DNA of 6,505 nt, from positions 10,350-16,854 of the forward strand of contig DLXW01000221.1 in the NCBI GenBank assembly GCA_003448685.1. The letters run 5' to 3'. Positions 1 to 5,540 of the stretch are shown here, in pieces (the stretch's first letter is position 1; every line of letters begins with the position of its first letter). Origin of the DNA: Cyanothece sp. UBA12306. GTDB taxonomy: Bacteria > Cyanobacteriota > Cyanobacteriia > Cyanobacteriales > Microcystaceae. The translations under genes were made by a program, and so were the position numbers. The notes beneath the pieces were generated by a model. That model was not told the DNA's origin, did not search any database, and saw only the letters and a program-made list of their open reading frames with translations.

Positions 1-18
1 GAACTTAGTGAGTAACTT

Positions 19-109
19 CCCCTCTTGGGAGGGGTTAGGGGTGGGTTGACTTCTGTGCGATAGCGCCGGAACGGAGTGAGGAACTTCCTTAAGGCGATGC
101 CCCTAACCC
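19..109. repeat. Nested inverted repeats, intergenic
   Basis: CCCCTC (19-24) and GAGGGG (29-34) form a tight hairpin. The overlapping ten-base GGGTTAGGGG (32-41) is matched perfectly and inverted by CCCCTAACCC (100-109), which closes a larger loop around a GC-rich segment. I see no open reading frame of substance here. G/C-rich repeats of this style are common between genes in filamentous cyanobacteria. It could be a dispersed repeat or act as a terminator for a gene left of the window. The structure is seen directly; the family assignment is inferred. Confidence 0.6.
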
Positions 110-157
110 GACACAATTGTAAATAAAGACGAAGCATTGTTGTGTTATATTAATTTT

Positions 158-176
158 AAGAATGATAATCGTTCTC
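158..176. promoter_or_regulatory. Fur-box-like palindrome upstream of metH
   Basis: The core AGAATGAT-A-ATCGTTCT (159-175) is an 8-1-8 palindrome with one mismatch. Against the classical 19-base Fur consensus it matches at 15 positions by my hand alignment. A possible promoter, TTGTGT (140-145), 18 bases, GATAAT (164-169), would place the -10 inside the palindrome, the usual geometry for repression. The site lies about 100 bases upstream of the metH start. The palindrome is seen; binding by Fur and control of metH are inferred. It could also be a relic of another gene's promoter. Confidence 0.45.
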
Positions 177-204
177 AAAATTTCTCCTCAGCCTTCCAAA
201 CAGA

Positions 205-238
205 CCTGCTTTGGGGTTAAAAATAACAAGGTTGCAGG
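205..238 (+). other. Leader stem-loop upstream of metH
   Basis: CCTGC (205-209) pairs with GCAGG (234-238), and inside it GTTA (216-219) pairs with TAAC (224-227) across an AAAA loop. The structure would lie in the metH leader if transcription starts near the Fur-like site. I looked for cobalamin and S-adenosylhomocysteine riboswitch cores, which would suit metH, and found neither. A function is not established. Confidence 0.3.
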
Positions 239-261
239 AAAAGTCCGAGACCAACTATAAC
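232..261 (+). promoter_or_regulatory. Possible metH-proximal promoter
   Basis: TTGCAG (232-237) and TATAAC (256-261) are separated by 18 bases and match sigma-70-type elements moderately. Transcription would start only a few bases before the ATG at 273, giving an almost leaderless message. That would fit the absence of a Shine-Dalgarno sequence before this ATG. The evidence is weak, and the upstream candidate (140-169) is an alternative. Confidence 0.25.
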
Positions 262-1442
262 AATTACGTATAATGCTAAGTATTGAAACGTCCAAACCTC
301 AATTAAAGACTTCATTTCTCGAACGGCTCCAAAATCCGGATCGTCCAGTGGTAATCTTTGACGGTGCGATGGGAACTAACATCCAATCCCAAAACTTAAC
401 CGCCGAGGACTTTGGTGGACCAGAATATGAAGGCTGTAATGAATATTTAGTCATCACCAAGCCAGAAGCAGTGGCCAAGGTCCATCGTGATTTTCTTGCA
501 GCCGGGGCGGATGTTGTCGAGACCGATAGCTTTGGATCTAGCCCTTTAGTCCTTGCAGAGTACGATTTAGCCGATCGCGCCTACGAGCTAAGTAGAAAGG
601 CCGCAGAGTTAGCGCGCAGTTGTGCCGATGAGTTTACCACTCCCGAAAAACCTAGATTTGTCGCAGGTTCCATCGGTCCAGGAACCAAGCTACCCACCCT
701 CGGCCATATTACCTATGATGAATTGCGATCGAGCTTCATGGTGCAAGCAGAAGGTCTCTATGACGGGGGAGCCGACCTCTTCATCGTGGAAACCTGTCAA
801 GACGTTCTGCAAATTAAAGCCGCATTGAGTGCCTTTGAAGCGGTATTTGCCAAAAAAGGTTCACGACTCCCCTTAATGGTTTCGGTGACCATGGAAATTC
901 AGGGAACCATGTTGGTAGGGACAGATATCTCTGGGGTGCTGGCAATTTTGGAACCCTTCCCCATTAATATTTTGGGGCTAAATTGTGCCACGGGTCCCAA
1001 TTTGATGACCTCTCATATTAAATATCTATCAGAAAATTCCCCCTTCCCCATTTCCTGTATTCCCAATGCGGGACTACCAGAAAATGTTGGCGGTCAGGCG
1101 GTTTATAAAATGACCCCCGAAGAATATACAACTGCCATGACTGGGTTCATTGCGGAACATGGCGTTCAAATTGTTGGTGGTTGTTGCGGTACGCGGCCAG
1201 CACATATTAAAGCTTTAGCCGATGCTGTGGAACATACCCAACTAAAAGAGCGATCGGTGCGAAAAAATGCCGTGGGTGAGCTTCGAGAACCCATCTTCTA
1301 TACCCCAGCAGCAGCTTCCATTTATTCCGCCCAAACCTATGAGCAGGATAATTCTTTTTTAATCGTTGGCGAGCGATTAAATGCCAGTGGTTCTAAAAAA
1401 GTCCGCAAGCTTTTGAATGAAGATGATTGGGATGGGTTATTG

Positions 1443-1450
1443 GCGATCGC
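1443..1450. repeat. HIP1-type octamer GCGATCGC in metH
   Basis: This is a perfect palindromic GCGATCGC inside the metH folate domain, with near matches elsewhere in the gene (for example around 569-576 and 722-729). Over-representation of this octamer is a hallmark of many cyanobacterial genomes, so it supports the taxonomic reading. Confidence 0.6.
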
Positions 1451-2392
1451 CAAATCCCAGGTCAAAGAAGGCGCGCATATGCTGGACGTAAACGTAGATT
1501 ACGTTGGGCGTGATGGAGAACGGGATATGCGAGAACTGGTATCACGACTGGTGACTAATACGACTCTCCCACTGATGCTGGACTCCACCGAGTGGACAAA
1601 AATGGAAGCAGGTCTCAAGGTCGCTGGGGGCAAATGTTTGCTCAATTCCACTAATTATGAAGATGGAGAAGAGCGATTTTTTAAAGTGTTGCAATTGGCC
1701 AAAGAATATGGTGCAGGAGTTGTCATCGGCTGTATCGATGAAGAGGGAATGGCTCGAACCGCCAAGAAAAAATTCGAGATCGCCAAACGAGCTTATGAGG
1801 ATGCGCTCAAATTTGGGATTCCACCCCATGAAATTTTCTATGATACCTTAGCCCTACCGATTTCAACTGGGATTGAGGAGGATCGGGAAAATGCCAAAGC
1901 AACCATCGAATCAATTCAACTGATTCGGGAAAATCTGCCCGGTGTCCATTTTATGCTCGGGGTTTCTAACATTTCTTTTGGGTTGAGTCCAGCCACTCGT
2001 ATCACCTTAAATTCCGTCTTCCTCAATGAAGCCATGAAAGCTGGTATGGATGGGTCCATTGTCTCCGCAGCCAAGATTTTGCCCTTATCGAAGATTGACG
2101 AAGAACATCAACAGGTATGTCGCGATTTGATTTATGACAATCGCCAATTTGAAGGAGATATTTGCACCTATGATCCCTTGACGAAGCTGACAGAAATTTT
2201 TGCAGGGGTGAGTGCAAAGGATGCTAGATCGGGTCCTTCCTTAGCAGATTTGCCCATCGACCAACGCTTGAAGCAACATATTATTGATGGTGAGCGGATT
2301 GGATTGGATGATGCGTTAAAGATCGGTTTAGATGCAGGTCATAAAGCACTGGAGATTGTCAATACCTTCTTGTTGGATGGGATGAAGGTTGT

Positions 2393-2560
2393 AGGTGAAC
2401 TGTTTGGCTCTGTTGACACTCCCCGACCTAAAGGTACGGGGATTCTTCGATCAACGACTCGTCTTGCTGATGCAGGATTGCTCCAACAAAAGTAGAGGAC
2501 AAATCTCCTGAAGCGTTCGGATCTAAGATCCAGGTTCCTGTATGCCCTACAGTACCCAAG
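2393..2560 (-). ncRNA. Putative omega RNA (reRNA) of element A, with metH-derived guide
   Basis: TnpB effectors use an RNA transcribed from the 3' end of tnpB through the element's right end, followed by about 16-20 nt of flanking DNA as guide. Here the scaffold would run on the minus strand through the tnpB 3' end and the terminal hairpin (2421-2441) to the end of the element at 2413. The guide would be the reverse complement of about 2393-2412, which is metH sequence. The 5' boundary is a guess. Expression and processing are inferred from the family, not seen. Confidence 0.4.
2413..2447 (-). repeat. Element A right end: subterminal hairpin and cleavage site
   Basis: On the plus strand, TTGA (2413-2416; TCAA on the element strand) is followed by CACT and a hairpin. 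Its outer stem is CCCCG (2421-2425) with CGGGG (2437-2441); its inner stem is ACCT (2426-2429) with AGGT (2432-2435). One base (2436; T on the element strand) is left bulged. IS608 hairpins carry an extrahelical T recognised by TnpA, so the match is suggestive. GGATTCTT (2440-2447) closes the block and contains GAAT on the element strand. The hairpin overlaps the tnpB stop codon (2428-2430). Confidence 0.75.
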
Positions 2561-3636
2561 GCTCGATTAAGAATATTAATGGCTGCGTTTTCATCGCGAT
2601 CTAATTGACATCCACAAGCACAAACATGAGTCCTTGTAGATAGAGATTTTTTAACGACAGCCCCACAATTAGAACAATTTTGGCTTGTATAAGCAGGATT
2701 AACTGCAACAGTTACTCTGCCCATTTTTTTTCCAAAATACTCTAACCATTTTCTAAATTGATACCAACCTGCATCATTAATTGACTTGGCTAAACAATGG
2801 TTTTTAACCAAGTTCTTAATTCTCAAATCTTCGTAAGCGACCAAATCGTTAGATTGGATTACGCAACGCGCTAGTCTCTTAGCGTGTTCTTCACGTTGCC
2901 TACTTATTTTGAGGTGTTTACGACCAAGTTTATTAATGGCTTTTTTACGGTTGGTTGAGCCTTTCTTTTTACTAGAAACACGACGTTGATGAAACTTTAA
3001 TCGTTTTTCTCCTTGACGATAAAATCTAGGGTTGGGTTCAGTTTTTCCCATTGAATCAGTATAGAATTCCTTTAAACCAACATCTAAACCAATGGTTTTC
3101 TGAGTTGGATCTAATTCCTCTTTGACATCAACAGAAATACAAAATTGACAGTAATAACCATCTGTTCTACGCACTAACCTAACTCGTTTAATTTTATCTT
3201 GAGGATAAAAAGCTAAATCCCATGTCCCGACTAGCTTAAGTTTACTAATTCCTTTTTTATCAGTAAACTCAATATGTTTCGGGTCTAAAAGTTTCCATCC
3301 ACTGGTTTTATACTCGACAGAACGAGTATTTTTCTTAAAACGTGGATATCCTTTCTTTCCAGGAATTTGTTTTTTACAATTATCAAAAAATCTAGCAATT
3401 GATGACCAGCATCTTTCAACAGAAGCTTGGCAAGCATGAGAGTTTAGAGCATTGACAAAGGAAAACTCAGAACGCAGTTGAGTGTTGTACCGATAAAGTT
3501 CAGTACGATTAACCTTCTGACCATCCATCCAATAACGCAAGCACTTATTGCGAATAAATTGGGATGTTCTGATGGCTTCGTCAATGGCTAGATATTGCTT
3601 TGTTTTCCCTTTTACCTTGAACTCTAAAACTATCAT
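2428..3636 (-). CDS. tnpB: TnpB, RNA-guided nuclease of IS200/IS605-type element A (canonical type)
   Basis: This is a complete protein of 402 residues, the usual TnpB length. TnpB is an omega-RNA-guided DNA endonuclease that helps IS200/IS605 elements persist. Order: N-terminal helix-turn-helix/wedge region (1-170); RuvC-I with D185 in GLDVGLKEF; basic helical stretch (205-260); RuvC-II with E269 in [11 protein letters not shown]; zinc finger with C321, C324, C339 and C341 (the second pair is CxC rather than CxxC); RuvC-III in [11 protein letters not shown] (346-356). All catalytic acids are present, so the enzyme looks intact. The C-terminal tail (360-402, GTVGHTGTW to ESPYL) resembles that of other cyanobacterial TnpBs. 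The 3' end runs into the right-end hairpin, and the gene overlaps the readthrough tail of metH tail to tail. No clear Shine-Dalgarno precedes the ATG at 3636. Confidence 0.93.
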   Translation of the reverse strand: MIVLEFKVKGKTKQYLAIDEAIRTSQFIRNKCLRYWMDGQKVNRTELYRYNTQLRSEFSFVNALNSHACQASVERCWSSIARFFDNCKKQIPGKKGYPRFKKNTRSVEYKTSGWKLLDPKHIEFTDKKGISKLKLVGTWDLAFYPQDKIKRVRLVRRTDGYYCQFCISVDVKEELDPTQKTIGLDVGLKEFYTDSMGKTEPNPRFYRQGEKRLKFHQRRVSSKKKGSTNRKKAINKLGRKHLKISRQREEHAKRLARCVIQSNDLVAYEDLRIKNLVKNHCLAKSINDAGWYQFRKWLEYFGKKMGRVTVAVNPAYTSQNCSNCGAVVKKSLSTRTHVCACGCQLDRDENAAINILNRALGTVGHTGTWILDPNASGDLSSTFVGAILHQQDESLIEESPYL

Positions 3637-3639
3637 CTG

Positions 3640-3790
3640 ACGCTATATTTTTTGGCGTAAGATTAGTATAGCACAAAAACACTTGGACTGTGCGCCCTAA
3701 AGCGATGCAGCGCGATGTTGGTGGTTCCCATCAAGGAGCGACTGCATCAAGACGGGCGGGGAACCTGCACCCCTGATTTTCTAGTCACTT
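3640..3790 (-). repeat. Multi-hairpin left-end region of element A
   Basis: This non-coding stretch is unusually rich in inverted repeats: ACGC/GCGT (3640-3658), GCACA/TGTGC (3671-3693), GATGCAG/CTGCATC (3704-3710 with 3742-3748) enclosing GATG/CATC (3714-3717 with 3729-3732), and GGGG/CCCC (3758-3773). The GATGCAG/CTGCATC block resembles a palindrome often seen in cyanobacterial intergenic DNA. Whether the block is one long IS left end or an IS left end next to a dispersed repeat cannot be settled here. I favour the first because homology to the next gene starts right after it. Confidence 0.55.
3665..3673 (-). promoter_or_regulatory. Possible extended -10 promoter of tnpB A
   Basis: On the minus strand TGCTATACT forms an extended -10 motif (TGn followed by TATACT) about 29 bases upstream of the tnpB start at 3636. 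No good -35 lies 16-18 bases further upstream, which is tolerated with extended -10 promoters. The position within the element's left end would let the element carry its own promoter. Confidence 0.4.
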
Positions 3791-3798
3791 GAGAAATC

Positions 3799-4098
3799 GT
3801 GGTTGAGCGACGAAGGGATGAAGAAGCGACACTAGAGACAAAAGATGCCCAAGAGGCTAAATTGACTGATATCGCAGAGCAAATCAAACAGCTCGGGCTT
3901 GACAAGAATATGGTTATTTCGGCACTAGCAGGCGAAGCCTCAGGAGGACGGAAATCCAAGCGTGCTCCACGGCCCGGAAAATATAAGTATGTAGATCATA
4001 ATGGCGAACAAAAAATCTGGACAGGTCAGGGGCGAACGCCTTCGGCAATCCAAGAACAACTCGATGCTGGCAGGTCTCTTGATGACTTCCTGATTTAG
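3799..4098 (+). pseudogene. H-NS-like nucleoid protein, N-terminally truncated
   Basis: H-NS family proteins bind AT-rich DNA and silence genes, often horizontally acquired ones. The frame from the GTG at 3799 gives 99 residues: a charged helical segment (1-32), a basic linker (50-60, RKSKRAPRPG) and a textbook C-terminal DNA-binding domain with YVDHNGE (64-70), WTGQGRTP (74-81; QGR is the minor-groove motif) and SLDDFLI (93-99). Compared with E. coli H-NS, homology begins at codon GAA 3793 (EIVVERRRDEE against EVVVNERREEE, about residue 34) and runs to the C-terminus. An in-frame TGA lies just upstream (3790-3792), where the presumed IS left end begins. About 33 residues, the main dimerisation helices, are therefore missing. 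A GAG five bases before the GTG could be a weak ribosome site, so a DNA-binding fragment might still be made. H-NS is typical of proteobacteria, so transfer is likely. Confidence 0.85.
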
Positions 4099-4172
4099 TC
4101 GATCTGGTACAGTGCGATCGCGGATCTTGTAGTGGACTGACACAGCTAAAATGAGGCAATAGATTTAAGTTC

Positions 4173-4219
4173 GTAGTAAGGGCTTTAGCCCGATACTTAA
4201 GCCCTAAAGGGCTTACTAC
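4173..4219. repeat. Inverted repeat GTAGTAAG...CTTACTAC with internal palindromes
   Basis: The outer arms GTAGTAAG (4173-4180) and CTTACTAC (4212-4219) are perfectly inverted. Inside, each arm carries its own palindrome: GGGCTTTAGCCC (4180-4191) and GCCCTAAAGGGC (4201-4212). The right one extends to TAAGCCC/GGGCTTA (4198-4204 with 4209-4215) around a TAAA loop. Repeats of this appearance recur in cyanobacterial genomes and may be small non-autonomous elements. It ends eight bases before the GAGG ribosome site of the next gene, so the hairpin could influence that gene's message. Confidence 0.65.
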
Positions 4220-4226
4220 AAACACT

Positions 4227-4230
4227 GAGG
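4227..4230 (+). promoter_or_regulatory. Ribosome binding site of hydroxy-acid dehydrogenase
   Basis: GAGG lies six bases (TATTTT) before the ATG at 4237. It is the best Shine-Dalgarno match near any start in the window and supports 4237 as the true start. Confidence 0.65.
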
Positions 4231-4236
4231 TATTTT

Positions 4237-5394
4237 ATGAGATTGCATGACTGTCACAATTTTCAGGATTTCCGAAAATTAGCGAAACGCCGACTACCAG
4301 GAGCAATTTTTAATTACATCGATGGAGCGGCCGATGATGAACAGACCTATCGGCGTAACACTGAAGCCTATGGAGACTGTGATCTTATTCCCAACGTGCT
4401 TGTCGGTGTGGAAAATGTGGATATGTCAGTTGAGGTGATGGGGCAAAAACTAGACATCCCTATCTACTGCGCCCCGACAGCATTGCAACGCCTTTTTCAT
4501 CACGAAGGAGAGCGTGCGGTTGCGAGGGCTGCGGCAGAATATGGCACGATGTTTGGGGTGTCTTCACTGGCGACAGTAACCGTTGAAGAAATCGCCAAGA
4601 TCGCAAACACGCCGAAGATGTTTCAGTTCTACTTCCATAAAGACCGCGGCTTGAATGATGCGTTGCTTGAACGCGCACGAGCAGCGAACTTTAATGTGTT
4701 GGCATTAACCGTCGATACCATTACTGGTGGTAATCGCGAACGAGATTTGCGTACCGGATTTACTTCGCCACCAAAATTAACCCTTGACTCCTTAGTGAGT
4801 TTTGCGGCGCACCCAACATGGGCTTGGAACTTTCTCACAAAAGAAAAGTTCGATATGCCGCATTTATCTGGCTATGTCTCGCAGGGAACGAATTTAGCAG
4901 TCTCTGTTGGCGATTATTTTTCAACGATGCTAGATCAATCCATGAATTGGAATGATGCTGAAAAACTCTGCTCGCAGTGGAATGGGCAGTTTGCACTGAA
5001 AGGGATAATGAGTGTGGAAGATGCCAAGCGTGCTGTTGATATTGGTTGTACGGGTATTATGGTTTCTAACCACGGCGGCCGTCAGCTTGATGGTTCGCGT
5101 AGCCCCTTTGATCAACTTGCAGAAATTTGTGATGCTGTTGGTGATAAAATCGATGTCATTTGCGAAGGTGGTATTCAGCGCGGTACCCATGTGCTTAAGG
5201 CTCTATCTGTGGGAGCTAAAGCCTGTTCAGGTGGGCGATTCTATCTTTATGCCTTGGCTTCTGCTGGGCAAGCAGGAGTTGAGCGTGCTTTAGGTAATAT
5301 GCGCAGTGAAATTGAGCGTGATATGAAATTGATGGGAGTGACTAAGCTCGATCAATTGAGTAGAGATAATCTACGTTTTCATCACTCACGTTGA
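4237..5394 (+). CDS. FMN-dependent alpha-hydroxy-acid dehydrogenase (L-lactate dehydrogenase-like)
   Basis: Members of this family oxidise L-2-hydroxy acids (lactate, mandelate, glycolate) with FMN, passing electrons to quinones or oxygen. At 385 residues it is nearly full length and spans the whole TIM barrel: Y27 in NYIDGAADDE; APTALQ (79-84) and SSLATVT (109-115) at the flavin; Q130 and Y132; LTVDT (157-161) with R167; K255 in LKGIMSVEDA; the catalytic SNHGGRQLD (277-285) with H279 and R282; the phosphate-binding GGIQRG (311-316); and GGRFYLY (332-338). The usual Asp before GGI is Glu (E310), a mild variation. The loop at 178-225 resembles the membrane-associating segment of lactate and mandelate dehydrogenases, so membrane attachment is possible. 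Element B begins inside codon 385 and supplies the TGA stop, so Arg385 is partly IS-encoded and a few natural C-terminal residues may be lost. The exact substrate cannot be read from sequence. Confidence 0.88.
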   Translation: MRLHDCHNFQDFRKLAKRRLPGAIFNYIDGAADDEQTYRRNTEAYGDCDLIPNVLVGVENVDMSVEVMGQKLDIPIYCAPTALQRLFHHEGERAVARAAAEYGTMFGVSSLATVTVEEIAKIANTPKMFQFYFHKDRGLNDALLERARAANFNVLALTVDTITGGNRERDLRTGFTSPPKLTLDSLVSFAAHPTWAWNFLTKEKFDMPHLSGYVSQGTNLAVSVGDYFSTMLDQSMNWNDAEKLCSQWNGQFALKGIMSVEDAKRAVDIGCTGIMVSNHGGRQLDGSRSPFDQLAEICDAVGDKIDVICEGGIQRGTHVLKALSVGAKACSGGRFYLYALASAGQAGVERALGNMRSEIERDMKLMGVTKLDQLSRDNLRFHHSR

Positions 5395-5540
5395 CACTCC
5401 ACTGCCCTTATGGCGAGTGGATTCTTAAGAGACAAAAATCCTTAAAGGGTTAGCCAAAAACCCCCTAGACACTCGCTCAAAACTGAGTCTGTGCTTACTT
5501 TTAACTAAAATATTCGCACTTCCATTAATATCGCTAGACA
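5371..5540 (-). ncRNA. Putative omega RNA of element B, guide from dehydrogenase 3' end
   Basis: By the same reasoning as for element A, an RNA from the tnpB B 3' end through the right-end hairpin (5399-5420) would carry the reverse complement of about 5371-5390 as guide, which is the end of the hydroxy-acid dehydrogenase gene. Boundaries are approximate. Because this TnpB is of a divergent type, its guide RNA architecture may differ. Confidence 0.33.
5391..5426 (-). repeat. Element B right end: subterminal hairpin and cleavage site
   Basis: TTGACACTCC (5391-5400) and GGATTCTT (5419-5426) are identical to the corresponding blocks of element A (2413-2422 and 2440-2447). Between them the hairpin has a different sequence but the same shape: outer stem CCACT/AGTGG (5399-5403 with 5416-5420), inner stem GCC/GGC (5404-5406 with 5412-5414) and one bulged base (5415) at the same place. 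Conservation of shape with changed pairs argues that the structure is functional. Confidence 0.75.

Larger units (their letters stand above)
273..2495 (+). pseudogene. metH: Methionine synthase (cobalamin-dependent), 3'-truncated by a tnpB element
   Basis: MetH transfers the methyl group of 5-methyltetrahydrofolate to homocysteine through methylcobalamin, in the cytoplasm. Residues about 15-320 are the homocysteine-binding barrel (FDGAMGTN at 29-36; zinc ligands C238 and CC304-305 in GGCCGTRP). Residues about 360-620 are the folate barrel ([11 protein letters not shown] from 366, DSTEW at 437-441, GVSNISFGL at 563-571). Residues about 655-713 are cap helices ending in GELFGS. Native coding stops at 2412; residues 714-740 are read from the IS right end until TAG. 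The B12-binding Rossmann fold (DxHxxG) and the AdoMet reactivation domain are absent, so about 470 of the family's roughly 1,180 residues are missing. The product cannot bind cobalamin normally and is probably inactive as a methionine synthase. The ATG at 273 lacks a Shine-Dalgarno, but the sequence after it fits a short MetH N-terminus. The missing part may lie beyond the window. Confidence 0.93.
2413..3790 (-). mobile_element. IS200/IS605-type tnpB-only element A
   Basis: The element contains one gene, tnpB, and no tnpA, so movement would need TnpA in trans. The right end is sharp: metH similarity ends at 2412, and the minus-strand end reads AAGAATCC, hairpin, AGTGTCAA. GAAT before the hairpin and TCAA at the cleavage point match the right-end guide and cleavage tetranucleotides known for IS608. 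The left end is less certain. I place it near 3790 because H-NS homology starts at 3793 and because a GGGG/CCCC hairpin (3758-3773) lies about 17 bases inside, a typical position for the left-end hairpin. That gives about 1.38 kb with a long left end (3637-3790). The flanks, metH and an hns-like gene, are unrelated, so this is not a simple insertion. Confidence 0.75.
4099..4236 (+). other. Non-coding spacer between hns fragment and hydroxy-acid dehydrogenase
   Basis: This 138-base gap holds a perfect HIP1-type octamer GCGATCGC (4114-4121), the inverted repeat described separately (4173-4219) and the ribosome binding site of the next gene. I see no convincing sigma-70 promoter, so the downstream gene may depend on readthrough or on a weak promoter. 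The HIP1 site suggests that this spacer has lived in a cyanobacterial genome even if the flanking genes came from elsewhere. Confidence 0.5.

Noticed and set aside
180..272. Cobalamin or S-adenosylhomocysteine riboswitch before metH
   Set aside because: Only a simple two-tier stem-loop is present; I could not find the conserved core of either riboswitch.
1542..1829. Antisense open frame inside metH (and similar short frames at 622-828, 1657-1851, 2023-2217)
   Set aside because: They overlap strongly conserved MetH coding sequence, show no recognisable motif and lack ribosome sites.
2413..2495. The 27 residues after MetH residue 713 as a real C-terminal extension
   Set aside because: They translate the IS right end and the antisense of tnpB; similarity to MetH stops exactly at the IS terminus.
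3657..3660. GTAA (TTAC on the element strand) as the left cleavage site of element A, by analogy with IS608
   Set aside because: It would split the ACGC/GCGT hairpin, and joining 2412 to this point does not restore metH; the start of hns homology at 3793 fits a left end near 3790 better.
3640..3790. CRISPR-like array in the repeat-rich block
   Set aside because: The repeats are different inverted pairs, not direct repeats of constant length with spacers.
3745..3800. tRNA-like segment on the minus strand (a TGCAGGTTC box reminiscent of a T-arm)
   Set aside because: No matching acceptor stem, D-arm or anticodon arm can be drawn; it is better explained as the IS left-end hairpin.
3747..4225. 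Minus-strand open frames opposite the H-NS-like gene
   Set aside because: The plus strand encodes an unmistakable H-NS DNA-binding domain; the opposite frames have no family features and run through repeats.
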